From positions 7,316,001-7,380,000 of the forward strand of contig CM034099.1 in the NCBI GenBank assembly GCA_019914945.1: 64,000 bases of DNA. The letters run 5' to 3'. Source of the stretch: Typha latifolia. Its lineage: Eukaryota; Streptophyta; Magnoliopsida; Poales; Typhaceae. Of this stretch, positions 36,866 through 50,163 are shown piece by piece. A program made the position numbers and the translations under genes. The notes under the pieces were generated by a model. That model saw nothing but the letters and a program-made list of their open reading frames with translations, did no database searches and was not told the DNA's origin. Positions within the stretch are counted from its first letter, which is position 1, and each line of letters starts with the position of its first letter.

Positions 36866-39800
36866 ATGGCGGGCGAGAACCCATCTGAGACGAAGGATGA
36901 GGTGCAAGAGGTGAGATTTCTGTAGCCCATACAGTTGATTTATTTTGTCTCATGGATTGCAATATGCTTTAGTATGTATACCCAAATCATTGAATTAAAA
37001 TAATTTCAGCATTCTTAAGTTGTAAAATTGAAACAGTACTCTTTTGTTCGTTTTATATAAGAATGCTTATGAATTCTTTTGTTTGTGGTGATTATCGTGT
37101 AGCTTGCACCCTTTGATCGTACAAAGAAGAAGAAAAAGAAGAAAGTGGTGATTCAAGATCCTGCAGATGAGGTAGAAAATCTAGCTGAGAAGGCCGAAAA
37201 TTTAAAAGGTATGCCTCTTGTGGAATTAGTGATGTATGGTGGTAGGAACATTCCGTCAAGATAAGTGTAGTAAGAACAAAAGGAGAGAGGTGACCACTTT
37301 GAGAGGATCATATATGCCAAAAGGCATGTACATGCTTATGTAGAGGAGATTAGAACTCGCTGTGTAAAGGAAATATTGCAGCTAATTGAGGAAGAATAAG
37401 AAGGAGATGTTCTGTTACTCTAATTATCAAGGATTCCTATTTCTTGTCCCTGTAGTCTACTAATCTTAGGTGCAGTGAAGATAATTTAGGTTTGCAAAAA
37501 TTGACACGCTTTTACTCGTACAGTTTCTGAGTCAAATGAACCAAGTTTTGTTGGCATGAAAAAGAAGAAAAAGAAGCTGGTCAGTTTGTATTCTCTGTAT
37601 CTGATGTTACATGCTTATGCTTTTGATTTGTGGAAGGATGCCAACTTTGTGGTGATGCTATCTCTTATCGTCTCAGGTGGAAACTGACTTCCCCAATGAT
37701 GACAATGGGGACACTGGAGAAGACCTCAATGGTAAGCATCCATGGTTTCAAGTGCACGATGCTGTTGTTTTGCAAAGGTCGTTGCGCTATTGGGTGAATG
37801 TAAGCAAGTTTAGCAATCCTCTGTTATATCTCAAAGAATTACAAGAATTATGTTTGTTTCTTATCCAGATGACCAAATAGAAGAGGATGAGGAAGGAGAG
37901 GGCATTATGCTAGGAGGTGCTCAATATCCTTGGGAAGGAAGTGGCCGTGATTATATGTATGAAGAGGTATGCTATTCTTCTTATACCAAGAGTTCTTCAG
38001 TAGCACCTTTTGGTTTTTTCCCTCTTAACGTAATTATTTTCCTGAGAACACCCCCTCCTCTCGTTGGCCTTTTAAACACCTTTGCATTAGCCTTCTGTTT
38101 TCTAGATTTTTTTAGCTTAACGCTGCATTTAATAAATTACATAATAATGATGGTTTGACAACTACCTCATCAAGAGATGGGTCTATTCAGCTGATCCAAA
38201 ATTTGAGCTGATCATAGATCCAGCATGTTATCACTTATCAGAGTGGGGCTACAAGATTATCATTTGGGTGCTATACTACTATAGTTAAAAAGTAATTTGT
38301 CTTGGTTAATATATTGAATTCTATCTTTGACTAACCTTATGGCCTTAGGTTGGAAAATTATTTGTGGACTTAGTCTTGATAAAAGCTAATGCAACATAGC
38401 TAACTCCTGATCATGTGATTTATGAGCATGATGGACCTCCCTAAATATTTAAGTAAGTTGAGAAGAATTGGATCAAAAGAGTTAAATGCAAATGTTAATG
38501 TGCTAGATGTGCAAATCATTGTGTTGTCTTGAAAAGCATATCTTACTAGATGTGTCTGTGATGGTATGAATAAGTTTGTATACTCAGAAATAAGCAAGAA
38601 ATGTTTCCATATCCTTCCTATTTGTATCTTGTGGCCAATGTATGCTTATTGGATGTGGAGTGATTATGAGGTTGTAAGAACTGACTTGATTTTCATTGGA
38701 AATTTCTGTAAGAAAAAGGCTTATGTTATTCAAAGAAATTTTTTGGATCTTGCAGTGCAACATAAAGTTTCTATTCTGGAGCATTCTTGTAGCTATAACT
38801 GATTAGTTTTTATATATGTGAATCTCCTTTTTTTCCTCTACTTTTGTTCATTAACAATGTAAATTTGTGTGGTTCCAGGAGGATGACGATATACATTTTT
38901 TTTTCATTTTTTTTCTTAACAGCTTCTGGGTAGAGTTTTCATCATACTACGAGAAAATAATCCAGATCTTGCTGGAGATAGGCGTAGGACAGTTATGAGG
39001 CCCCCTCAAGTCCTCAGGGAAGGAACTAAGAAGACAGTATTTGTGAATTTAATGGACCTATGCAAGACGTATGCTTCTGTGCTCCCACTCCCTCATGCAG
39101 TTTGTTGTCTTTGGCTTGCTCTATATGACTATATGTGACCACTGATTTTTTTCTTTCTTTTGACTTAAATTTCTCTAACGGAACTAATGCCATTTACACT
39201 TACAGTATAGAAGGACTCCTGAGATAGTTCATCAATTGACATATCTTAAAAGTATTGGATGATGTTCTGTTTCATCTCTGTTTCTCTTTCCTTTCTTTCT
39301 GTGTGTGTGGCAATAATGCAAATCTTTCTCTTTGAGGACATACATACTCCACACTAGGGAAAAAAGGAGACTGAAGTGTCTCCTGCCAGTGATTTTGATC
39401 TGCTATATATAAAGCAGTGATGTTGTAAATGTCATATCCTCATTTAGGATTAATGTGGTAATATCATGCATTGTCTTGCTGAGTGCTTTCTTCTTTTATC
39501 TGCCTTATACCCTTGAGGGACAAAAAGGATTTAGTATGCATTGGTCATGCCATATGCCAAAGCATGCCTCCAATCTCCAAGAAAAGGTGCTCTCTATTGG
39601 ATCCATGCCATGATGGGTAAATTTATGGCTTACAATATGTTAGATGTACTAGCTTAATCTAGACATATTTAGGACTTTGAAGTTCATTTTTGTAGTTATG
39701 TCCACACCCATAATTATTTGTTAGTCTGAAGTCATCTCAATTCCGGCATGTAGGTTCTTTTGCTTCCAAGTATCCTGTAAAAGACCAAAGACCACAGGTC

Positions 39801-42781
39801 CAAAAGAATTTAGTTATGCAAAAACTTAACCTATCTACAGTATGCTTGTGGCCAGCTATGAGAATCTCCTTATTATCTGGTTCCTTTTTCCATCATGAGA
39901 TCCTTGTTTCCTTGCCTAGAAGCTCTGATTATGATACTTACAATGTAAACAACCATTTCAAATCGAGTGAAAAATAAACCTGAAAGAAGCCTTTAAGATG
40001 ATAAGATCTAAACTTATGTACCCACATACACAATGTTGTAATTTTTCATTGTGATATCATCTCTCAAAATATTTGCTCTCCAGGATGCACAGGCAGCCTG
40101 AGCATGTTATGATGTTCTTGCTTGCTGAAATGGGAACAAGTGGATCTCTTGATGGGCAGCAGAGATTGGTTGTTAAGGGAAGATTTGCTCCAAAGAATTT
40201 TGAGGGTATCCTAAGAAGATATGTCAGTAAGTTTATTATCTTAATATCAGTATTTACATTTACGAATTGTTTTGTTACTTTATGCTGATCAAAGTATTCT
40301 GATTTACAAAGAAAATTTGGTTGTTACCAATATCAGCTTGTCCTTGGCAGAACTAAAGTGCATACAGAAATGTCATATAAGTAATGCCATAATGGTGTAT
40401 AAAGGGTCTGCTTGGATCCCATATATTTCTAAACGACCAGACTTTGTGTTGTCTTCACTGTTTGGAGATAGTACTCAGAGTCATGATGATTTCTTCCATA
40501 ATGGACATGATAAAATTACACTTGCTGTTTCCTTTTCTTTTCATTTTGATCTTTTGGTGGATCTACTACTGATATTCAGTTGTGCATTTAACTTTTGTGT
40601 ATTTCATATGAGTTTGAGAGTTGAACCCCAAAATGTTTTTGAATCTCACAACCAAGGGTAGATCATGATGTGTCTTTCAAATGCATGTTTCTAAAGAAGG
40701 ATAATTGATAGTCTTGCTATTTTAGCATTTGCAAATATCATGTGCTTTTAGTTTCCTAATTGTAATGGACACATATTTCATTGTTGTAATCGTCATGTTC
40801 TTTTCAGATGAATATGTCATATGCAATGGCTGCAAAAGTCCGGACACCATACTTTCTAAGGAAAACCGTTTGTTCTTTCTTCGCTGTGAACAGGTAACTG
40901 TTTGAACTTGCTGCTTTTTCTGGTTCATTGTTAAAATCTCTTTCCAGACTCTCTACATCAATGACTTTCATTTTGGCCAAGGTCTATAATCAACATTATA
41001 CTGGATACAGGTCTATATTGGTACATGCATTTATATCATAATAATCTTCTTTTATTTTCATCCTTTTTAAAGAGACCCAAAGAGGAAATTTGTAGTTCCT
41101 GTTTTTTCTAATCTCCTGTTTCCCTTTTTCCTTGATATGTTTAAAATATTAGCTATATTGATTGATCAATTCAGATCTAGGAATAGTGATCTTCAATGAT
41201 ATCAATCTCCTACATTCATCATGTTTGATGCTGAATTCTGTTTCTAACTGACCAAATTGTTCTTTCAGTACAAGTTGGTAATTTTCTGGATCCAAGTTTT
41301 TAATATTTTTAGAACCTTTTCCTGGTTCCTTTTCAGGAAAAGAGATTATCTGTTGATCAACCCATATATAGAGACCCTTTAATGTAAAAATTGTGGAGGC
41401 ACAACTTGTATTCTGAAGACCATTCATTGAGTTCTTAGTGCGACCTATTAGTCCAGCCCGATAGGACCCAACCCGTTATCAGACCCAATTTAGATTAGAT
41501 TTGGGTAAAATATTCCTGGCCTAGATATAGATTTTGATACGGATAGGATTTAAAAAATATGTGGATACGGATTCGCATACGATTTAAAAACTCGGATATG
41601 GATATAGATATGGGTCAGATATAATTTTCCAGATATGGATATCAGATACCTTCTTTGGATAATTTACAGTTTTTAGTTTGCTTGTTTAAATGGTGAATAT
41701 TGATATTGTTATAAATGATGCACTCTATGTTATTTGTAGAGATTAATTTTGCTAAATCTATATGTATTTGACATACAATTTCTTTTAAAATTTTTAATAT
41801 TTTACGTTAACTGTCTTCAAAGAAAAAGTCATAATTCATTTAAAATTCGATTCACATGCGTTTAAGATTTAATTCTTTATTTAAAAATTATCCGTATCCA
41901 TTTTAGTTAGAAAATAGTTTTAAATTTTGCTATTTGTCTAATATTTGTATCCACATCCGTATTCGGACAAAAAATATGAATCCGGATATGGCTTGAGCAA
42001 TATCCAATCCGTTTTCACCCCTAATTGGCCTACATTATTCAGGAAGCTTATTGCATTAAAACCTCAAGCTTTCTGAGGCATTAGACTATCTCCTTGTTGA
42101 CCTTTCATTGCATATTTCACTCTTCTTTAGAGATGTAAAAATACCACAAATAAGGAATTATACCCTGAAGTCAGTTCCATTTCTTGGCTAGGAATCCTAA
42201 AACCAAGCACATATTCGAGGTAACCAGCTTTGTCTTTCTTGAAAAGTGACACACAACAAGTATTAGGTCTTTGTCAAGCAGGAAACATTAGCTACTGAAG
42301 ATAGATCGTAATTAAGTTTAGTTTTGTGCTCTCCAAAAGATAGCTAGGAATCATACCTTCATAAAGTTATCAGCTTTTGCTCATTTGCCCTTCCTTTCTC
42401 ACTTCTGAGTCATGAGATGCTGCAAGGAGTCACTTTTTTCAAATGCCATAATTCTCTTTTTCTTCTTTTGAGATCACACTGTTCTTTTTTCCTGCTCTTT
42501 GTTTTCTTCTTTTTGTTTGTTCTAGATTTACCAATCAAGAACCATTCTTGATAACAAGCTCTTTTCTTTTCCCCGAGAAGAAATGACCCCTTTATTGTTG
42601 TCAGTTGACAAATGTGACAATGTTGATCCTCTTAAATGTAATGGCTGCTGTTTCTGGTACTTACAACTTCTCTTCAATCAAGTAACTTTGTTTTATCATT
42701 CAGTGTGGTTCTGCACGATCCGTTGCACCCATCAAGGCTGGGTTTGTTGCTCGTGTTGGTCGTCGCAAGGCTGGAACATGA
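36866..42781 (+). CDS. Eukaryotic translation initiation factor 2 subunit beta, 9 exons, 270 aa
   Basis: Beta subunit of eIF2, the GTPase complex that brings initiator Met-tRNA to the 40S ribosome; this subunit contacts eIF5 and eIF2B through lysine blocks. Coding exons are 36866-36910, 37103-37208, 37524-37579, 37677-37731, 37869-37966, 38923-39068, 40084-40226, 40808-40893 and 42704-42781. All phases agree and give 270 residues (Arabidopsis is similar). The N-terminal part has two lysine blocks ([21 protein letters not shown]) and an acidic stretch ([10 protein letters not shown]). The conserved core follows ([56 protein letters not shown]). A C-terminal zinc ribbon is formed by C222, C225, C243 and C246, and the end reads [12 protein letters not shown]. 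Exon 6 has a cryptic upstream acceptor at 38878, which would shift the frame. Intron 8 holds a transposon remnant. Confidence 0.95.
41440..42030. mobile_element. hAT-like remnant in eIF2 beta intron 8
   Basis: Starts near a GTCCAGCCCGATAGGACCC stretch and ends CCGTTTTCACCCCTAAT. The inside is full of GGATACGGAT, GGATATGGAT and ATCCGTATCC words. Its right end is the inverse of the GGGGTGAAAACGGATT start at 55680. No coding capacity and no secure target duplication. Confidence 0.6.
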
Positions 42782-45160
42782 TTTTCATTCTGATAATGCC
42801 AACGTCACTTTGATGCTAATATAATCTATATTAATATTCACTGACCATTTACAGAGGAATGTGATGTTATTAACATACAAGGCTCATTTCGAGATATTTA
42901 GACGGTCAGGCATAACAGGATGATAAGATGAACCAGAATTTTTGCGTGAGTTTTTTTCCTGTAACTTTACTCATTGTGGTGTTTGATCTTTTTGGTATAG
43001 AGACTATTGGTTGTTTGCTATAGATTTTCTTTTTCAAACTGTCACCTGACTGTTCTGTCGCTTTGATTTCAAATTTTCAGTACTCAGAGGTTGTTGCATG
43101 AGATATCTTTTCATGATTAACTCTCTTTACTTTTTATGGCCATTTCAAAATATTACTTTAAGACTCCTTGAACTATCATAATCCTTATAGGCGGGGTTAC
43201 ATCTTTGACAAAAAAATTGGTTTTACAAAATTATTTTATAACTTATGCACGTTGAGAGGGAAAAGAGAGATTGGAAGCATTGTCATGATAAAACTTACAT
43301 TGCGAGGGGGAAATATAGGGAAGGGGAGGGGAAGAGAAGTTGAGCGAGATTTAGAGTTTAAGAGAAATGAAAGTAGCAGAAATCGTAGAGGAGGTTGCTA
43401 TTGGGAGAAGGAAATGTTGGTAGTAGAGGAGAGGAAAAAAAATGACAAAGATTGTGAGGAAGCTGAGTATAAATATATCAATTTTGGCAATTCTGGATGG
43501 AAAAACATGCAATAAGCTAACACAACCGCTATTTGAAGCAATTGAATAATTCAGAGGTCTTAATGTAATGCTTAGTTTCTTTAGAGAGTACAAGTGATTT
43601 GAGTAATATTGGATCATAATTGACAGGGACTTTATATAATTTATACTACTTTTTACCCTCATTGGCTCATTGCAAGTTTGCAACTGTTAGCATTTTGGTT
43701 TACAGGAGTGCTGATTGCGATGCAACTGTCATGACCTTATTCAACTCCGAGATAGCGGAGTTTTTGTTGGGATTGAGACTTATCTTTGTGACAGTTCATC
43801 TTCCATTTTATGTTAAATCTGATTGTGGAATGTTATATTTGGTTGGACTCTAGTTGGGTTCAACCAGATATATCTACAGGCAAAGAATAAAGAAAGAAAA
43901 TGTATAGTGCTGCGTGAGATTTATATGCAAAATTCTAACTAGGAAATCTTTTGTGAAACTCAAATATGAGAGAGTAAAAAATCCTACGCACTTTAACACA
44001 ACCTCTCACATAATTCTTACAAAATTTCTCTAATCTCTCTATATATATATAGCCAACTCAACTATCATATGATTTACTTATTGCTGAAAAATATCAGCGC
44101 TAATGAATTGCCATTAGATTTTAATGAGATATTTAATAATTATAATTGAATTAAATGCTTAGGTTTATAATACATAGTAGCAAGTTCATGGATGAGCCTT
44201 TGGGCTGTTATCATAGAGGAGCCTACCGCTTATCCATCCAAAACTGGTCCAAAATCCATCTTGAGTCTTGACCCTTTACCTCCTCTCACCTAACGCTTTG
44301 ACCCTACAATTTGACCCTACAATTTGACCGTCCTCCTCCACCCCCTGGACCCCACCACTTCCTTTCCCTCCGGGCCGCGTTCTTTTCCCGCCGGATCCAT
44401 TCTCCCGCAAATCTTTCGCTTCCCCGTCACGCCCCACTTTGACTATTATACCCTCACAGTCCTTCCCAATTACACCTCCCCCTCCATAGCGAAAGGTGAC
44501 AAGAAGGGGGCAAACCCGTGGAAAAGAATGACAAAAAAATAATTGGACGTCGGCTGGCTCCAAAAAACGAAATCTTTTTTTAAATTTTGAAAACCCCGCG
44601 CCTGCCGGATCTCGGAGGGTTTGCCGACCTGTCAAGCGCCACGTGGACCCCACCCGCGCCTCCCGGTGCGATACACGAGGCTTCTCCTCGTTTCCGAAAC
44701 TACCCCTCGCCAGATTAAATCCTAGGCAAAAGAAAATCTCGACATTTTTTATTTTCTTCATTTTATGAAATATAGAGTTAAAAATTTAAAAAAAAAAAAT
44801 TATAGAATTTATATCCCTTTCCTATGTCACGTATTGGGCAATCATTCACTGCTTGTTAACTATGTGGACCTCGCTGCTGTTATCAGGACAGGGTCAATCT
44901 CGGCCGTTCGTGTTGTTGGGATACCCCGTTAAACCCAAATCGGACGGCTTAGAGCAGTTGGCTCTGGCCCAATTACTCAACCTAGTGGTTTGCCTCGGAG
45001 ATGGATACCGCGTGAAGAGCTTCATAGCTTTTGCCTAACGACATAATTAAAGCCACAGATTTACTAAAGCTATGACTGCTGCACTTACCAAATATTAACC
45101 TTTTGAACAAGGGCATTTTGGTCATTTGACTTAACTATATTAAAGTGCCCCGACATGGTA
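42782..45160. other. Intergenic region between eIF2 beta and NET4
   Basis: The first few hundred bases are probably eIF2 beta 3' UTR. A GA-rich repeat-like stretch lies at 43240-43440; its open frame is low complexity and not called. AT-rich sequence follows. From about 44280 the sequence turns GC-rich with CT-rich tracts, and has a CGCCACGTGGACC G-box near 44638. This is likely distal promoter of NET4. The minus-strand open frame at 44276-44761 has no family features. Confidence 0.45.
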
Positions 45161-45164
45161 GGAG

Positions 45165-45183
45165 AAAGCTCTCAGGAAGCTCT

Positions 45184-45231
<48 letters not shown>

Positions 45232-45276
45232 AACTTTGTGCTTCCATCTCTACTCTTCTAGCGGCCGTTTGATCGG
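45165..45276 (+). promoter_or_regulatory. Likely first 5' UTR exon of NET4 with a (TC)n tract
   Basis: A long TC run (about 45189-45229) is followed by GC-rich sequence and a strong donor (GATCGG|GTAAGC, GT at 45277-45278). The matching acceptor is TTTTGACCACAG|AAGAAC at 47008, giving a 1.7 kb leader intron. The spliced leader would then have no AUG before the main start at 47071. The transcription start is not determined. Confidence 0.55.
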
Positions 45277-47070
45277 GTAAGCTCCACTACTTTGGTAATC
45301 TCTTCTGCTGTTAGTTTTTGTGCGATCTTAAAATTTAACCTTAATCTAGTTCATTTCATGTTTGAAGAGGAGTTCTTGTATGTGGATAATTACTCCTTTT
45401 TTCTTTCTTTTTTTGTGTTTTTCCTTTTTCTGGACATGAGTTGATGTTTTTCATGTGAAGAGTGAATTTAGGAATTTCATGTGTGTTTGTTAGTCGAAAT
45501 GAGCATTTCAAGAATAAATCCGTGTATTTGTTTTAGTCCCATGTTGGATCTGTTTGGCTACAAAAACAACCCATCCCTTGTTAATTCATGATGAATAGTC
45601 TCCGTTTACTCCATTTTTTGGCTTGTTTGTCTTTTTTGTGCAGGGTAATGGAAAAATGGACATAATCGAATGAGTTATTTTTGTAGAATTTGCCTGAAAA
45701 TAGGAATCAAAAGGCAGGGTTTTTTTTTTGTAATTAGGGATAAAGTGTATGGTGGCGATATGCAAAAACACTAGACACCTTTTGTGTATATATTTATTTA
45801 TTTATTTATTTATTTTAGATAGGGATGGGTGCCACAATCTTATCTTATCATTTAATTGACATCCACCCACATGCATCCTAAGAATGATGGAGGAATGGAG
45901 AGCGTAGCAAAAATTCGTTGACTCAATTTGTATGAAGGATAGAGATATATGAGAAAAATAAATGGACGGTGAGAAGCAGATGAATTGGGTTTGGGTAGTT
46001 GGCCATCTGTTTTATATTAAATGAGATTAGATTACCGGAAGGTCATTTTAATATATCTTTAGTTGTTTTTCTGCTTGCATGTGTCCATATGGGTGTGAAC
46101 TGTGAAATTGACCATGATAGCTGGGTCCACTCATTTATTTGGATTCATTGACCAAGCGGTTCAGACCAGGAATCTTTATCCTTGTGTCTCGTTTTTTCAG
46201 GTGAAATTTTATTGCATGACTTATTTACCAGGTTGGTTGAAGTTTGTGTCATAATCAGTTTCAGGAATTGAAAATGTCACTTTCACCTTGGATGTGCTCA
46301 GTTGTAATGCATGTGAATTCTAGTTAAGTGATTTACTTGTGTAATAAGAAGTTGAAAGAGGTTGATTTTGGTGCTATAAATTGATAATGGCTCTTTGGCA
46401 TATTATTATTGCAGGAGCTCTTTGGTTTTTTGCTTGATGCTAATTAATGGTTTTGCTGTTGTTAATGTTTTTGTTTGTTTAGTATAAGTTTTTGTTAAGC
46501 TATGTTGGACTCAAATATGTTCTTCTAGGTAATTCAACACGACTTTGCCCTTGGGTAGGAAGGAGTCTTCTTTATTTTCACTTGGTTTCTTCAGAAAAGT
46601 CACTGAGTTTGTTGTTTCATTGAATATTTTGAAAATTTATGAAAATGTGCCATAATTTAATTGGATTTGTGCAGGGCAAGTAACCATTTACTCACATATA
46701 CAGACTATTATGTCAGAGTAACTCATTGCTCTATACTTGTGTACATAAAGAAGTATCTTTATTGCAGTAAAATAAATTAAATGTTCTGAAGTAACTTGTG
46801 AATCTATTTAATGATATTTTCTGTATGGTCTATAATTACTGCACCTATTTATTTGCCTCAGTTGCTAATCGTCTGATGTTCACATAATTTCTGATCTGTA
46901 ACTTTTGTTACCAACAGTAACCCACATGTTTTGTACTCGCCTGCCAAGTTCCATTCTGGGCTATAATGATTCCTTTTTCAGTTCTGATATTTTCTCTTTT
47001 GACCACAGAAGAACTTGCATTCTTCTCATAGGCACTGCATTGGTTATAGTAGGACTATCGATTGTTAACA

Positions 47071-48943
47071 ATGAAGCGGATGGTATCCAAAAAATCACAT
47101 TCATGGTGGTGGGATAGTCATATTAGTCCTAAAAACTCAAAATGGCTTGCTGAAAATCTTGAAGGTATGTATTTGAACCCTTTCCAGCACATAAGTAGAA
47201 ATGAATCAATGTATAATTATCCTGAAAACACTATTTAATTTGCATGAGGTATGCTGAATACACTATTAAACTTGCATAACAGAGATGGATAAACAAGTCA
47301 AAGAGATGCTGAAACTTATTGAAGAGGAAGGGGATTCTTTTGCAAAGAAAGCTGAGATGTATTACCAAAAGCGTCCGGTGCTTGTCTCTCATGTTGAGAA
47401 CTTCTATCGCATGTACCGTGCTCTAGCTGAGAGGTATGATAATGTAACAGGGGAACTGCGCAAGAATATCCCATCAGGGCTCCAATCACAAGGTTCTATC
47501 AGTGGGTCAGATATTGGTTCTGAACCACCTTCTCCATCACCATCACTGTCGCCAGAGCTTAACCCCGATCACAAATTGCCACATCAGAAGCCAGGGGCAA
47601 GAGCTGCTGGCTTTGATGTCTTTCTTGGCTCTGGAGGAAGCTCTGACATCTCTAGAAAGGATAGTGATGGGTCTTCATCATCTTCAGAATCTGACTCCGA
47701 ATCTGATGATACCAAGGAAGAAAATGGCGATGGCATTTCTTATACGCTGCATCACAGGATCCTTGAGCTAGAAGATGAGCTTCGTGAAGTGATGGAGAAA
47801 CTTCAAGTGCAAGAGGAAAAGAACTTGCGATGCCAATGTGATTACATGGACAATGGGAATTCTGATATTAGTTCGAAGGTTTCAGAACTGGAAGCTGAGC
47901 TTACCGTAACAAGACAGAAGCTACATGATTCGGAAGCAGAGATAATCAATCTTCAAAAAGAACTTGATGAAAGAACCTACTCCCTGGAAAATGAGACTAT
48001 GGTGCTGAGTTTAAAAAAGCAGCAGGTTTCAGAGTTAGAGGACCAAATCACTGTATTGGAAGCTGAGAACTTGACGCATAAGCATGAAATTGAGGACCTA
48101 GAGGGAGCAATCTCCACTGCAGCTAAAAACTTTGAAATTGATTTATCTGTTCGTGATTTGGAGATTGATAGATGCAAAAAGGAGCTTGTTGATGCATTTG
48201 AAAGATATTCACAAGATAAGTCCAATCTTGAGGCTGATGTCATAAAGCTAGAACGTGTTACCAAGGATATGAAAGCAGAACTTGAAAAAATCTCAGAGGA
48301 GAAATCTCTGCTTGAAGACCGTGTTAGGGAGTTGGAAGAGGTAGCCTATAACTTGAAAACTGTGGTTGCCAATTCATCTGAAAAATTCTTAGAGGAGAAG
48401 TCTGATCTTAATGCAAAAATCCTTAATCTATCAGAGTTCAATGTTGCCCTTGAAGCTGAGCTTGCAAGAATGGAGTCCCATCTTAAGCAGCTTGGTGCTG
48501 AGAAGAATGAAGCACTTCTTGAGAATGAAAAACGAGTCTCCCAATTAAGTGGGAACCTAGTTGATCTTACTATGAAACTTGAAGTGCTCACATCTGAAAA
48601 GGAGGTGCTTGGAGATAAAGTAGCTGCTCTCATGAATGACATGAAGTGTCGTGATGATAAAATCAACCAGATGGATGAACACTTGCATCAGTTGCATTTG
48701 GAACATGCAAAGCTGATAACAGAGGTTGAGGCGGCACAAAGGGCTAGTGCAGTGCTAGGAAAGCGAGTGAAGGATCTAGAAGAAGAGGTTGATAGGCAGA
48801 GAGCTGTGATATCTGATAGTGCTGAGGGTAAGCGTGAGGCCATAAGGCAGCTTTGCTTCTCCCTTGAGCATTATCGTGATGGATATCGTGAACTCCGGCA
48901 GTTGCTCCAAGGGCACAAGCGGCCTTTAGTGATGGCAACCTGA
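47071..48943 (+). CDS. NETWORKED 4-type actin-binding protein (KIP1-like NAB domain), 584 aa
   Basis: NET4 family protein: an N-terminal NAB domain binds actin filaments and a long coiled coil links them to membranes (the tonoplast in Arabidopsis NET4A). Coding exons are 47071-47164 and 47283-48943, joined in phase (GAA G|AG ATG). The NAB domain covers residues 1 to about 90 ([65 protein letters not shown]). A serine- and acid-rich linker follows (residues about 95-180, with [13 protein letters not shown]). Heptad-rich coiled coil then runs from about 185 to 575. Length is in the NET4 range. The start at 47071 keeps the conserved basic M-K-R-M start. NET4A and NET4B cannot be told apart here. 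Confidence 0.93.
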
Positions 48944-49816
48944 GCTTACCTGTGATAGTGGAATATACTTGAATTCTTGACTATTTATGCTCCTGCTCTT
49001 TAGCTTTATTGTACTTAAAGCTCTAAACTGTCATTAGCACCCTTTTATTCTTTTCACTTTCTGAATGTGATTATATCATGGTAGTAGCAGCTGTTGAGAT
49101 TCGTCAGTCATCCATTGTTGAACGGGGTTAATGTTATTGATCAGTAGGTTTGTAGGTAGGAGATCAAGTATATCATCTAAGGTTTTGCTTTAAATCCTTA
49201 TCCTTGACAAAAGACATGATGGTGAAGTGGATGGTGTGATGATAGTTAAAAATTCGATGTACAAAAAGCAGAACTTCTAAGTTGAATTTAAGTATAAACT
49301 ATTTGTCTTTCCTTTACTTTCTTTTTATCTTTGAGGCCCTTCTGTTCTATTTCCTATTTTCTGCTGGTTTTTTTTCCTCTAAAAGGAGGTAATTTCCTAT
49401 TACTACTGTTTCGAATTTATATAAATCCTGAAGTTTAATGTTTATGCTGTGATCTTTGAACAGAAGCAACACTGCGAGGATGTGATTTTTATGGGTTCAT
49501 GTCTTGGTTACACAACCTATGTTTCTTTTGGTGCTGAGCACTAATTTTGAAGACCTTATTGCTCTTGAACAGCCTAGCAGAATATCAACATAAGAATCTA
49601 GTTAACGTCTAGCTCCTATTATGTTATTAACACAGGGGCAGTTGTGGTCATGATGATTACCTTCTCTTTGTGATTCTCTTTTGTTATTTGGGTTAGCATG
49701 TTGTTTACTGTCTGTCATGATGAGAATACGTACTATTTGTTACCTCATGCATCATTCACTCCTTTAAATTAGCATCATATCTGCAGTCCCTGCTCTCCCT
49801 TTGGATTTATAAGTGG
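48944..49816. other. NET4 3' flank
   Basis: T-rich sequence, likely NET4 3' UTR followed by convergent intergenic DNA. No gene is seen. Confidence 0.5.
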
Positions 49817-49824
49817 ATTACTCA

Positions 49825-50155
49825 CGAGTTTTTGACCGGACTAGCTCTACTATAAAATTTATTTATCAAAATGGACAACATCTTAATTTAAATACTCTAT
49901 TTCACTGTAGTCATAATTAAAACACTTAACTGTTAAGTATTTTTATAAGTAAAGATTTTCTGGGCCAAGAGATATGAACTATTATTCAAAATATTTTAAT
50001 AAAACTGCTGATAAGATTAGCACTTTAATTAAAACGCTTAATAGCTAAACATTTTACTTAAGACTATAATAAAATAGACACATTTTAGTATTTAAATTTA
50101 CAGATCATCTACTTTAGTAAATAAATTTAAAAAAATTATTTTGGTCAACAACTCG
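49825..50155. mobile_element. 331-bp MITE with terminal inverted repeats and 8-bp target duplication
   Basis: Ends CGAGTTTTTGACC (49825) and GGTCAACAACTCG (to 50155) are inverted copies. Inner parts also pair loosely (AAATTTATTTA and TTTAAATAC words with their complements). The flanks are ATTACTCA (49817-49824) and ATTATTCA (50156-50163), a duplication with one mismatch. Eight bases fit hAT; a 9-base reading (ATTACTCAC/ATTATTCAC) would fit Mutator. No coding capacity. Confidence 0.75.
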
Positions 50156-50163
50156 ATTATTCA

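Noticed and set aside
43168..43515. 115-codon open frame on the plus strand
   Set aside because: GA-rich low-complexity sequence without domain features, better explained as a repeat.
44276..44761. 161-codon open frame on the minus strand
   Set aside because: It has no family motif, its composition follows the GC-rich promoter of NET4, and it has no splice or start context of note.
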